Of a stretch of DNA of 64,000 bases, positions 25,986-34,997 are shown piece by piece (the first letter of the stretch is position 1; each line of letters starts with the position of its first letter). Under the pieces are notes generated by a model. It saw only the letters and a list, made by a program, of their open reading frames with translations, was not told the origin of the DNA and ran no database searches. Origin of the DNA: JAAFHB01 sp963677935 (GTDB taxonomy: Bacteria; Bacteroidota; Bacteroidia; Bacteroidales; Prolixibacteraceae). Position numbers and translations under genes: made by a program. The stretch is taken from positions 2,232,001 to 2,296,000 of the forward strand of contig CAXXEH010000003.1 in the NCBI GenBank assembly GCA_963677935.2, given 5' to 3'.

Positions 25986-26882
25986 CTATTCTTTTTTTTG
26001 CTGCTGCTGAGCCATACCCATGGTCAATGCAGTTATTCCTGCAAGACCTCCTAATTGCATGCTTTCCAATGCCGTACTAGGAACCATTACGATTGTGGAG
26101 TTCGATTTCAATCCTTCATAGAGCATGTTCATTGCCCTCAAATGAAGTGCTGTGGGATTATTGGAATATGACCTTGCTGCCTCCTCAAACTTCTCTGCCA
26201 CTTGTCGCTCAGAATCGCCCAAAATTACCCTTGCCTGACGTTCCCGCTCAGCTTGTGCCTGCATCGACATCGCATCCTCGAGTGCAGGTGGGATCAGCAC
26301 GTCTTTCACTTCCACCGAAATTACATTAATGCCCCATGGTTCAGTACGTTCATCAATTATTTTCTGAAGCTGGCTACTTATCTTCTCCCTACCTTCAAGC
26401 ATATCGGAAAGCATGGTTTTGCCGATAACATCACGCAACGCAGTTTGGGCGGCCCAATTGATAGCGCTCTTATAATCTGCAACATCCAACGCCGCCTTTT
26501 TGGGATCCAAAACTCTCCAAAAAAGAACTGCGTCTACATCGACAGGGACTGTATCCTTTGTAAGGGTCTTCTCTGCCGTAAAAGATGAAGTAATAACCCT
26601 GATGTCAATCCAGTAAGGAATAGTATCCACAACAGGTATAATGAAAAACAGTCCCGGTCCCCTGAGTAAATGAAAACCACCCAGTCGCAATACGACTGCC
26701 TTTTCCCACTGATCGGCAATCTTAATTGAGCAGGATACAATTAGCGCAATAGCAAAGAAGATCACTTCAATAGCAGTCCCTTCAGTTTTTGCCTGAACTC
26801 CATAAGTGGCATAAGCAATCCCAACTCCTAATCCAAGAATGACAAAAAAAATCAACATCGCAAAATAGTTTGAAGCTTTCAT
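25986..26882 (-). CDS. SPFH/band 7 (slipin/stomatin-like) membrane protein
   Basis: From the ATG at 26882, preceded by GGAGGG at suitable spacing, the product has 298 residues. Two adjacent N-terminal hydrophobic segments (about 8-27 and 37-54) precede a band 7 domain that begins EKAVVLRLGGFHLLRGPGLFFIIP. The helical segment AQAERERQARVILGDSERQ follows, and the tail is Gln-rich. Slipins form oligomeric membrane microdomain scaffolds and are often paired with an NfeD protein; none is next to it here. A GTG at 26972 is a poorer start. Confidence 0.92.
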   Translation of the reverse strand: MKASNYFAMLIFFVILGLGVGIAYATYGVQAKTEGTAIEVIFFAIALIVSCSIKIADQWEKAVVLRLGGFHLLRGPGLFFIIPVVDTIPYWIDIRVITSSFTAEKTLTKDTVPVDVDAVLFWRVLDPKKAALDVADYKSAINWAAQTALRDVIGKTMLSDMLEGREKISSQLQKIIDERTEPWGINVISVEVKDVLIPPALEDAMSMQAQAERERQARVILGDSERQVAEKFEEAARSYSNNPTALHLRAMNMLYEGLKSNSTIVMVPSTALESMQLGGLAGITALTMGMAQQQQKKE

Positions 26883-27105
26883 TTTAATACCCTCCATTTT
26901 AAAGTTAGCAAGATTTATCATTAACATATTCCAGGCAACGGCAGGCTGGTATGTTGCGAAACCGATTGCCACACTTAAAGATACAAAAATTCAGCAACAT
27001 TTTATCGAATATGACAATTATTAGGGTTTTAATGATCAAAATCAATAATTTTGTCAGATATTTCAAAACAATTAAAATTTATTTAAACCACCTAAAGTAT
27101 TTAAA

Positions 27106-27627
27106 ATGAATCGATCTATCTGTCTCGGAATTTTGGTAATCTTATCGGCATGTCATTCACAGCCCAAAACAGCTCCCGTAAAAGTTGAAATAGCAAATGT
27201 CGAAAACGTCGGCATCACTGGTTGTGCCGGTCAGTCAAAATCTTGTGCAGGGTGTCCTGAAGCTGCCAAAGAGGCTAAAGCGCTTGTTATTAGCGTAGAT
27301 TCAGTTCAGAAAAATCCTGAGAAGTATTTCGATAAAACCATTGCTTTGCAAGGGCGGGTGATTCATACCTGCAAGGTAAGTGGGAAAAAGATGTTTCTGG
27401 CCGGTTCGGATGACCAAAATCTGATCAGAATAAATGCAGGCGATAACATCAGCCGTTTTGACGAGAGCCTTCAGGGCGAAATCGTTATTGCTAAAGGAGT
27501 TTTAACTCCAATAACCGAGGTTGCTGCTGATAAAGAACAGGATGGCAAAACACCTTGCGCCACAGAAGGGAAAGCTAAGCAATATGTATTAGCCTGCAGT
27601 GAATTTGAGATTGTACCTAAAAAATAG
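27106..27627 (+). CDS. Cys-rich lipoprotein with probable OB-fold
   Basis: The 173-residue protein has a lipobox ending at Cys16 (VILSAC). A Cys cluster (GCAGQSKSCAGCPEA, Cys40, Cys47, Cys50) follows, and then a small domain starting SVDSVQKNPEKYFDKTIALQGRV that resembles OB-fold proteins of the DUF4920/tRNA-anti-like type. Two further cysteines occur near the C-terminus. It stands 42 bp upstream of a PepSY-type membrane protein and is likely co-transcribed with it. A metal or redox role is suggested by the cysteines and neighbour but not shown. Confidence 0.65.
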   Translation: MNRSICLGILVILSACHSQPKTAPVKVEIANVENVGITGCAGQSKSCAGCPEAAKEAKALVISVDSVQKNPEKYFDKTIALQGRVIHTCKVSGKKMFLAGSDDQNLIRINAGDNISRFDESLQGEIVIAKGVLTPITEVAADKEQDGKTPCATEGKAKQYVLACSEFEIVPKK

Positions 27628-27669
27628 ACTGATTCGGTTCTTCCATCGCTCAATTCAGATTAATCACAA

Positions 27670-28224
27670 ATGAATCTTTATAAACTTAACAGAGCCACCC
27701 ACCGGGATCTTGGCTATTTCTTTACTGCGATGATTCTGATCTATGCCCTTTCGGGAATAGCTCTCAACCATCGCAAAGATTGGAATCCCAATTATATTGT
27801 AGAGCGGACAGAGCATCTTGTGAAAATCAGGGGCGATCTGAAGACAAATGAAAAAGAGGGGGTTGAAGCCATTCTAAGCCAAATAAATCAGCAGGCTAAC
27901 TATCGGAAATACTACTTTCCTGCAACCAATGAGTTAAAAGTATTCATGAAAGGTGGTGGATCTGTTTTCGTAAATCTTGCCAATGGGAAACTGGTATTCG
28001 AAAACCTGAGAAAAAGACCGATTCTGTATGAAGTCAATTTTCTACATTACAACCCCGGTAAACTATGGATGTGGTTTTCCGACTTCTTCTGTATCGCACT
28101 GATAATAATGGCAATCAGTGGATTATTTATTCTCAGGGGTAAATACGGAATTACACGGCGGGGAGCATGGCTAACAGCGGCGGGGATTATTGTTCCTTCA
28201 TTTTTTTTTATTCTATATTATTGA
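27670..28224 (+). CDS. PepSY-associated transmembrane protein
   Basis: The 184-residue protein has a first membrane segment at about 14-32 (LGYFFTAMILIYALSGIALN) followed by HRKDWNP, a PepSY-like periplasmic domain, and two C-terminal helices after FLHYNPGKLWMWFSD. The arrangement is that of short PepSY_TM proteins, whose conserved histidines suggest haem or metal binding. It is paired with the Cys-rich lipoprotein just upstream (42-bp gap). Such pairs might take part in iron or other metal reduction; that is inference. Confidence 0.78.
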   Translation: MNLYKLNRATHRDLGYFFTAMILIYALSGIALNHRKDWNPNYIVERTEHLVKIRGDLKTNEKEGVEAILSQINQQANYRKYYFPATNELKVFMKGGGSVFVNLANGKLVFENLRKRPILYEVNFLHYNPGKLWMWFSDFFCIALIIMAISGLFILRGKYGITRRGAWLTAAGIIVPSFFFILYY

Positions 28225-28274
28225 GCAGACAAATCTTGCCTCTAAAGTAATTAGATTTGCTGATATTTTTGACA

Positions 28275-30782
28275 ATGAATCCGATAACCGAACAATATGC
28301 CGATGTCATCCTGCCACTGCCTGTTACAGGATATTTCACCTATAACATTCCCGACGAACTGAGGGATCAGGTGGTTCCCGGTACGCGGGTTGTTGTTCAG
28401 TTTGGTGTAAGGAAGTTTTATTCTGCACTGGTTCGTGAAATTCACGACCGTAAACCAGAAGGATATAGCACAAAACCGATTGAATTTCTGATCGATGCAA
28501 ATCCTGTTGTTCCTGTTACCTGTTTTCCTTTTTGGGAGTGGATTTCCGGATATTACCATTGCACCATCGGGGAGGTGCTGAAAGCGGCTCTCCCTTCAGG
28601 ACTTAAATTAGAGAGCGAAACAAGAATTAATTATAACAGCGATTTTATTGAACAAAGCAACAACCGACTCACACCCAGGGAGCTATTGCTGTTTGAGGTT
28701 ATCCGCGAAAAACGGAGTCTGTCGATTGCAGAACTGAACAACTCGGTTTTAAAAAAAAGCTCAATTGCAGTTGTAAAAGAGTTGTTGGTGAAAGGTGCCG
28801 TTTCAGTCGAGGAGGAGATGAAGGAGAGTTACCGGCTAAAAACGCTTTCGGTTGTTGAACTGCACCAACGACTGACCAGTGAAAGGCTAATTGATCTTGC
28901 GCTCGACTCTTTAAGGAAAATACCCTTACAGCAGAGGCTGTTTATCGGATTCCTTGAACTCCTGGGCAAACCAGATCATATAACCGAAATTGGTATTACC
29001 AAAAAGGTGTTACTTCAATCAACAGGAATAAGTTCCACCGTTTTTAATGGCCTTGTTCAAAAAAAAATATTAACGGTTGTAGAAAAAAAAACAGACCGGC
29101 TTGCCTCTTATAACGGGGAAATAAATGAGATGACGGAATTAAGTTCTGCCCAGACGGAGGCCTTGAACCAGATAAAACAATCATTTGATGTTAAGCCTGT
29201 TACTTTACTTCATGGAGTAACATCAAGCGGGAAAACAGAAATTTATATCCAATTGATCAACGATTGTCTGGACAATGGAAAACAGGTACTCTACCTGCTT
29301 CCCGAAATTGGACTCACTACCCAGATCATTAATCGCCTGGCACGTGTCTTCGGAGACAAAGCAGGAATTTACCACTCAAAATTCAACGATGCAGAACGGG
29401 TCGAAATATGGAATAAAGTGCTGAATTTTGGAAATCTAAACAGCAACAATATTGAAGAATCCGATTATCAATTAATTGTCGGTACAAGATCTGCCTTGTT
29501 TCTACCATTCAAGAATCTCGGTCTGATCATTGTTGACGAGGAACATGAGAACAGCTTTAAACAATACGACCCTGCACCACGCTATAATGCCAGGGATTCT
29601 GCCATAATTTTAGGATATTTTCAGAAGGCTCCGGTCTTACTTGGCACTGCAACCCCTGCTGTAGAGACCTATTACAATGCGAAATCTGGGAAATACGGAT
29701 TGGTAACGTTATCTGAACGTCACCAGAATATTGAGATGCCCGAAATTGTTACTGCTGATTTTAAGGATGCTTACCGGCGCCGTCAAATGATTTCGCACCT
29801 TACTCCATTGTTGTTTGCAGAAATTACCGGCGCCCTTGAACGGAAGGAGCAGGTAATCCTTTTCCAGAACAGAAGGGGATTCTCCCCATTTATAGAGTGT
29901 AAGCTCTGTGGTTGGGTACCCAAATGTCCACATTGTGATGTTAGTCTGACTTTCCACAAACACAATAATTCGCTGGTATGTCATTATTGCGGCCACTCAA
30001 TCAGCCATCCGGGTATTTGCAGCAGCTGCAAAAATAAAGAACTCACCAACAAGGGATTCGGAACCGAAAAGGTTGAAGAGGATCTTCAGGTTATTTTTCC
30101 TGATGCAAAAATCGACAGAATGGATCTGGATACAACCAGATCGAAAAAGGGATTCGAAAAAATCATTCATCGTTTTGAACAAAGGGAAATTGATATTCTG
30201 ATTGGTACCCAAATGGTAACCAAGGGACTCGACTTTGAAAATGTGAGCATCGTTGGAATCCTTAATGCTGACAATTTATTGAATCAACCCGACTTCAGGG
30301 CATATGAGCGAAGTTATCAACTAATGGCCCAGGTTGGCGGACGGTCAGGCCGTAAAAACAAACGGGGAAAAGTGATTATACAAACCTCAGAACCCCAACA
30401 TCACATCATCCAGAATGTCGCCAACAACGACTACGAAGCGATGTACAACGGTCAAATTGCTGAAAGAAAGCATTTTAAATATCCTCCTTTTTACAGGATG
30501 ATAGGAATTACCCTTAAACACCGCGAAAGAAATGAACTTGACAGGATCACACAGGAGCTATCGGATTATTTACGTGAAAGATTTGGTGCACGAATACTTG
30601 GCCCCGAATATCCGCTGATTAGTCGTATCAAAACACTCTATATTAAACAGCTTTGGATAAAAATTGAACGGGAAATATCGGTAGTAAATGCCAAACGGCA
30701 GATGCAGGAGATCATTGATCGGGTAAAGTTGCGCCCTGGGAATAAAATAATCCAGATATCCGTTGATGTGGATCCAATTTAA
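28275..30782 (+). CDS. priA: Primosomal replication restart helicase PriA
   Basis: From the ATG at 28275 the product has 835 residues. It contains the N-terminal 3'-binding domain (YADVILPLPVTGYFTY), a winged-helix region, the helicase core with Walker A GVTSSGKT at 314-321 and DEEH in VDEEHENSFKQYD, and a zinc-binding Cys array (CKLCGWVPKCPHC, CHYCGH, CSSC). The C-terminal helicase motifs include GTQMVTKGLDFENV and QVGGRSGR. PriA reloads DnaB at stalled forks. A TTG at 28257 precedes the ATG but fits the family less well. Confidence 0.95.
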   Translation: MNPITEQYADVILPLPVTGYFTYNIPDELRDQVVPGTRVVVQFGVRKFYSALVREIHDRKPEGYSTKPIEFLIDANPVVPVTCFPFWEWISGYYHCTIGEVLKAALPSGLKLESETRINYNSDFIEQSNNRLTPRELLLFEVIREKRSLSIAELNNSVLKKSSIAVVKELLVKGAVSVEEEMKESYRLKTLSVVELHQRLTSERLIDLALDSLRKIPLQQRLFIGFLELLGKPDHITEIGITKKVLLQSTGISSTVFNGLVQKKILTVVEKKTDRLASYNGEINEMTELSSAQTEALNQIKQSFDVKPVTLLHGVTSSGKTEIYIQLINDCLDNGKQVLYLLPEIGLTTQIINRLARVFGDKAGIYHSKFNDAERVEIWNKVLNFGNLNSNNIEESDYQLIVGTRSALFLPFKNLGLIIVDEEHENSFKQYDPAPRYNARDSAIILGYFQKAPVLLGTATPAVETYYNAKSGKYGLVTLSERHQNIEMPEIVTADFKDAYRRRQMISHLTPLLFAEITGALERKEQVILFQNRRGFSPFIECKLCGWVPKCPHCDVSLTFHKHNNSLVCHYCGHSISHPGICSSCKNKELTNKGFGTEKVEEDLQVIFPDAKIDRMDLDTTRSKKGFEKIIHRFEQREIDILIGTQMVTKGLDFENVSIVGILNADNLLNQPDFRAYERSYQLMAQVGGRSGRKNKRGKVIIQTSEPQHHIIQNVANNDYEAMYNGQIAERKHFKYPPFYRMIGITLKHRERNELDRITQELSDYLRERFGARILGPEYPLISRIKTLYIKQLWIKIEREISVVNAKRQMQEIIDRVKLRPGNKIIQISVDVDPI

Positions 30783-30984
30783 TCTGCTTTCCGAAAAAAT
30801 ATCAACAATCTAAAAGTAAAAAAAGTCAATATTTTATTGTATTTCAAAGATTTAAAAAAATTATTTATTAAAAATTGTTGATAATTTCACTTTATTAACA
30901 ACGGAAATGAGCCATTTCGCCAGAAGTGTCGGCTAATTCATCTTAAAATGTTAATTTTGAGCCTGTCATTTTAAATCGAAAATA

Positions 30985-31785
30985 ATGGGAAAGGTGATTG
31001 CCATAGCGAATCAAAAAGGTGGTGTAGGTAAAACAACTACAGCAATTAATCTTGCTGCGAGTCTCGCGGTTTTGGAACATCGGGTTTTACTCATTGATGC
31101 CGATCCGCAGGCCAATGCGACCTCCGGGGTTGGTTTTGATGTGCGAAATGTCAAAACCAGTATTTATGAGTGTGTGGTAGATGATGTTGATCCCAGAAGT
31201 ATCATTTTAAACACAAAAACTCCCAATTTTGATCTCCTTCCATCGCATATTGATCTTGTTGGAGCTGAGATCGAAATGTTGAATCTTCCGAACCGCGAAA
31301 GGGTACTAAAACAGGTAATTGATAAAGTATCTGATGATTACGACTTCATCCTAATTGATTGTTCACCCTCTCTTGGCCTAATTACAGTCAATGCATTGAC
31401 TGCAGCCAATTCAGTGATTATTCCTGTTCAATGTGAATATTTCGCCCTTGAAGGGTTGGGAAAACTGCTCAATACGATTAAAATCATCCAAAGCAGGCTT
31501 AATCCTGATCTTCAGATTGAAGGATTTCTGCTCACGATGTTTGATGCACGATTAAACCTGTCGAATCAGGTTTATGAAGAAGTTAAAAAACATTTTCAGG
31601 AGATGGTTTTTGACACTGTAATCACCCGTAATATCCGGCTTTCAGAGGCGCCAAGTTACGGGATTCCGGCCATTGAATACGATGTGAGTTCAAAAGGGGC
31701 ACAATCGTATCTTACTTTTGCACGTGAATTGCTGCAAAACAACAATATGACCAAGATTGACCACAAAGAGATTGTAGAACAATAA
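30985..31785 (+). CDS. parA: Chromosome partitioning ATPase ParA (Soj)
   Basis: The 266-residue protein begins MGKVIAIANQKGGVGKTTTA, the deviant Walker A of ParA/MinD ATPases at residues 11-19. DADPQANAT and IDCSPSLGLITVNAL follow. ATP-bound ParA dimers bind DNA non-specifically and are released by ParB, moving replication origins. parB follows after 24 bp. A -7-like TAATTTTG is at 30952-30959. The cluster parA-parB-DUF5683-lytic transglycosylase is a familiar Bacteroidota arrangement. Confidence 0.96.
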   Translation: MGKVIAIANQKGGVGKTTTAINLAASLAVLEHRVLLIDADPQANATSGVGFDVRNVKTSIYECVVDDVDPRSIILNTKTPNFDLLPSHIDLVGAEIEMLNLPNRERVLKQVIDKVSDDYDFILIDCSPSLGLITVNALTAANSVIIPVQCEYFALEGLGKLLNTIKIIQSRLNPDLQIEGFLLTMFDARLNLSNQVYEEVKKHFQEMVFDTVITRNIRLSEAPSYGIPAIEYDVSSKGAQSYLTFARELLQNNNMTKIDHKEIVEQ

Positions 31786-31809
31786 TTTGAATTAAAATAG
31801 TCCAGAATC

Positions 31810-32682
31810 ATGATTAAAAGAAGCGCACTTGGCAGAGGCCTGGGGGCATTAATTGAAGGGAATGACATTCCAGCCGGTGCTCCGGTTTCCAATGAAATAT
31901 CAATTCACGAAATTGAGGCAAATCCGTTTCAACCACGTATCCATTTTGACGAGGAGGCACTCAATGATCTGGCGGTTTCGATCAAAGAACTTGGTATTAT
32001 TCAGCCAATTACGCTTCGGAAGACAGGTGATCAGAAATACCAGATTATTGCAGGAGAGCGCAGGTTTAGAGCAGCCAAAATTGCAGGATTAACCTCAGTT
32101 CCTTCATTTGTCAGGGAGGCTGGTGACGAAAGTATGCTTGAAATGGCACTCGTGGAGAATATTCAGCGCGAAGATCTTGATGCCATAGAAATTGCACTAA
32201 GTTATCAGCGGTTGATTGACGAATGCAAGCTTACCCAGGAGACCCTAAGTGATAAAGTGGGAAAGAAACGTTCCACGATTTCCAATTATCTCAGGTTACT
32301 TCGACTCCCTGCAGTTATCCAGAAAGCAATCCGCGAACAGGAGATCACGATGGGTCATGCTCGCGCCTTAGTCAATATCCAGGAACCTGAAACACAGATT
32401 ATGGTGTATCGCCAGGTCGTAAAATACGATTTCTCCGTACGCAAAACCGAAGAGATTGTCCGTAAGATTAGTTCAGATGACGGTGAAGGGACCCCCACTG
32501 TGAAAAAAAGCACCCCTTTTCCCGATGAATACCGTGAATTAAAGAATCATCTTACCAAATATTTCAACACTGGAGTTGTTTTTAAAATTAATGAACTCGG
32601 GAAGGGGAAAATTGAGATTCCTTTCGATGATCCGAAAGATCTTGAGCGAATTATTGGAATATTTGATAAATTAAATTCCTGA
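31810..32682 (+). CDS. parB: Chromosome partitioning protein ParB (Spo0J)
   Basis: This 290-residue protein opens with the ParA-stimulating peptide KRSALGRGLGALIEG. The CTPase/ParB nuclease-like domain follows, with PFQPR, GERRFRAAK and ENIQREDLDAIE. A helix-turn-helix (TQETLSDKVGKKRSTISNYLRLL) comes next, then a C-terminal dimerisation segment. It binds parS centromere sites. It lies 24 bp after parA and 18 bp before a DUF5683 gene. I found no clear parS match in or around the operon. Confidence 0.96.
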   Translation: MIKRSALGRGLGALIEGNDIPAGAPVSNEISIHEIEANPFQPRIHFDEEALNDLAVSIKELGIIQPITLRKTGDQKYQIIAGERRFRAAKIAGLTSVPSFVREAGDESMLEMALVENIQREDLDAIEIALSYQRLIDECKLTQETLSDKVGKKRSTISNYLRLLRLPAVIQKAIREQEITMGHARALVNIQEPETQIMVYRQVVKYDFSVRKTEEIVRKISSDDGEGTPTVKKSTPFPDEYRELKNHLTKYFNTGVVFKINELGKGKIEIPFDDPKDLERIIGIFDKLNS

Positions 32683-32700
32683 TAATAAGCTAAATTTGGC

Positions 32701-33342
32701 ATGTTAAAAACCATTATTGCAGGACTTTCGATTTTTTTTATTATACTTACCGGAAATCTGGCAGTAAAAGCTCAGCAGATCAATATTTCGAACGATAGTT
32801 TACAGGTAACAAAACCGGTTGAGAAGGTACAACGTTCACCAAAAAAAGCTTCGATTTACGCTGCGCTTTTCCCTGGCTTAGGTCAGATATATAATAGGAA
32901 GTACTGGAAACTACCTATTGTTTATGGAGGATATGCTGGGTTAATATATGTTCTGGGATGGAATAATAACAACTATAAAGATTATTTTCATGGTTACCGG
33001 ATTGTTGCCCAGTACACCAGTGCTGCAAGTATGAAACCCGATGAACGGCTGTTTTTGGACAATCTGATCAAAAATCCGTCTATCAAACTTGATAATCCGA
33101 CAACATTTACCTATATTTCGGCTCAATTAAAGGGAGGAAAGGATTTTTACAGAAGAAACAGGGACTTAACGATCATTGGTATTGCTGCGCTCCATGTTCT
33201 GAGCATAATCGACGCCAGTGTTGATGCCAATCTTTTTGACTTCGACATCGGCGATGATATTAGTATGAAAATTGAACCCGCACCTGTTAATATGGGAAAC
33301 CAAAACATGGTACTGGGTGTTAATTTGTCAATTAATTTTTAA
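32701..33342 (+). CDS. DUF5683-domain membrane protein
   Basis: The 213-residue product has an N-terminal signal or anchor (about 4-25), then the DUF5683 hallmark KASIYAALFPGLGQIYNRKYWKLP, a second hydrophobic segment (VYGGYAGLIYVLGW), and later RNRDLTIIGIAALHVLSIIDA. The function of DUF5683 is not known to me. Its conserved place between parB and the LysM transglycosylase gene (12 bp downstream) suggests a link to cell-envelope growth or division. Confidence 0.88.
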   Translation: MLKTIIAGLSIFFIILTGNLAVKAQQINISNDSLQVTKPVEKVQRSPKKASIYAALFPGLGQIYNRKYWKLPIVYGGYAGLIYVLGWNNNNYKDYFHGYRIVAQYTSAASMKPDERLFLDNLIKNPSIKLDNPTTFTYISAQLKGGKDFYRRNRDLTIIGIAALHVLSIIDASVDANLFDFDIGDDISMKIEPAPVNMGNQNMVLGVNLSINF

Positions 33343-33354
33343 AACTTTAGAGAC

Positions 33355-34983
33355 ATGAAGATACTTAATTTTGTAATCCTGGGTTTGATGGTAGGAACAT
33401 CCACCATTAATTGCAATGCGCAAGTTAATGATAACCAGATAAAATCATCCTTAATTCCAGCAGAATTCAAAACCCTTGATTCCATTAAGTATAATCCAGC
33501 TGATTCTTTATCCAACGATAATCTTGACATTGTCTTATCCGACAAGTTAGATTCGATGGTCAATACCTGGTATGTTCAGAATGCATTCCCGGTTGATAGT
33601 CTTGAAAAAGCTTTCGCTGCCGACACGCTGCAAAAAGAGCTGCCCGACTCGGTCTATATCAGCCGTCTTCAAAACCTGGATTCTTATATCCCCCTTCCCT
33701 ACAACGAAGCGGTCAAGAAATTCATCAATTTCTATTTCAACAGACGCAGAGGTATGGTTTCGATCATGATGGGACTTACCAATTACTATTTCCCCCTTTT
33801 CGAAGAAGCGTTAGTCAGGTATAATCTCCCGGTGGAATTGAAATATCTCCCAATTATTGAATCTGCTCTAAATCCAAGAATTGTATCGAGGGCCGGGGCT
33901 TCGGGACTTTGGCAGTTCATGCATGGTACTGCCAAGATGTACGGACTTGAGATCAATTCCTACATCGACGAACGGAATGATCCGATTAAATCGACCGACG
34001 CTGCTGCGCGTTATCTGAGAGACCTATATGCAATTTACGGCGATTGGCATGTGGTTATCGCTGCCTATAACTGCGGACCCGGAAACATCAACAAGGCGGT
34101 ACGCCGGTCTGGAGGAAAACAAAGTTACTGGGAAATCTATTCTAAACTTCCCAGAGAGACAAGAGGATACATCCCCATTTTCATTGCAGCAAATTATGTA
34201 ATGAATTATGCCAAGGAACATCAGCTTATTCCGGTTCAGCCTTCATTTAAAGTTCTGACCGATACAATTGTTCTCACTTCCTACCTAAACTTCGAACAAA
34301 TTTCTTCTGTGTTAAACATTCCCATTCAGGAAATCAGGCAGTTAAACCCCCAATACAAACGTGATATTATCCCTGCTAAACCAGACAAACAGTTTGTTCT
34401 TAAATTACCTATTGATAGAATCTCACAGTTTATCGATTGTCAGAGTCAGATTTTTGCCTTTAACAGGGAGAAATATTTTCCAAACAATCAAATTGTTCTG
34501 ATAAAAGAAAGTTATGGTAACTCCAGGTATTACGATACAGAGGGAAAGAAAAAAATTCTTTATACTGTTAAGCAGGGTGATACGCCTGGCGCTATTGCCA
34601 GTATGTTTAAAATCGGTACTGCAAATTTGATTGAATGGAACGACATTCGGCATAACAGAATCAAAATAGGGCAACAACTGGCTATTTATGTGAAAGATAA
34701 ATCGTCAAAGGTGAAGGGCGGCGGCTCCCAAATCTCAAAAACAGAGGTATCAAAGGCACTTGTACCGGCTGAAACTACATCAAAACCCATGGAATCGATC
34801 AGTGGAGTAAAGGTAATCAATGAGGAATATACTTATTATACGGTTCGAAGTGGTGACAGTCTTTACACCATTGCCAAACAATTCGCCGGAGTATCAGACA
34901 CTGAAATAAAACTATTGAATAACATTAAAAATGCCAAAGGACTTGTTGTTGGGCAAAAACTAAAAATCCCCATCAAGGCTTAG
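33355..34983 (+). CDS. MltD-like lytic transglycosylase with LysM domains
   Basis: The 542-residue protein has a signal peptide (about 1-23), a helical linker, and an SLT domain. The catalytic glutamate is Glu169 in ESALNPRIVSRAGASGLWQF, and AAYNCGPGNINKA lies further on. Two LysM repeats at the C-terminus start at YTVKQGDTPGAIA and YTVRSGDSLYTIA and bind peptidoglycan. It cleaves glycan strands to 1,6-anhydro products in the periplasm. It is the last gene of the parA-parB-DUF5683 run and ends 14 bp from a convergent DUF4403 gene. Confidence 0.93.
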   Translation: MKILNFVILGLMVGTSTINCNAQVNDNQIKSSLIPAEFKTLDSIKYNPADSLSNDNLDIVLSDKLDSMVNTWYVQNAFPVDSLEKAFAADTLQKELPDSVYISRLQNLDSYIPLPYNEAVKKFINFYFNRRRGMVSIMMGLTNYYFPLFEEALVRYNLPVELKYLPIIESALNPRIVSRAGASGLWQFMHGTAKMYGLEINSYIDERNDPIKSTDAAARYLRDLYAIYGDWHVVIAAYNCGPGNINKAVRRSGGKQSYWEIYSKLPRETRGYIPIFIAANYVMNYAKEHQLIPVQPSFKVLTDTIVLTSYLNFEQISSVLNIPIQEIRQLNPQYKRDIIPAKPDKQFVLKLPIDRISQFIDCQSQIFAFNREKYFPNNQIVLIKESYGNSRYYDTEGKKKILYTVKQGDTPGAIASMFKIGTANLIEWNDIRHNRIKIGQQLAIYVKDKSSKVKGGGSQISKTEVSKALVPAETTSKPMESISGVKVINEEYTYYTVRSGDSLYTIAKQFAGVSDTEIKLLNNIKNAKGLVVGQKLKIPIKA

Positions 34984-34997
34984 TTAGGATTAGAGAT

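Noticed and set aside
30783..32700. Search for a parS centromere site near parAB
   Set aside because: No sequence close to TGTTTCACGTGAAACA was found in or beside the operon by eye; CACGTGAA near 31721 lacks the other half.
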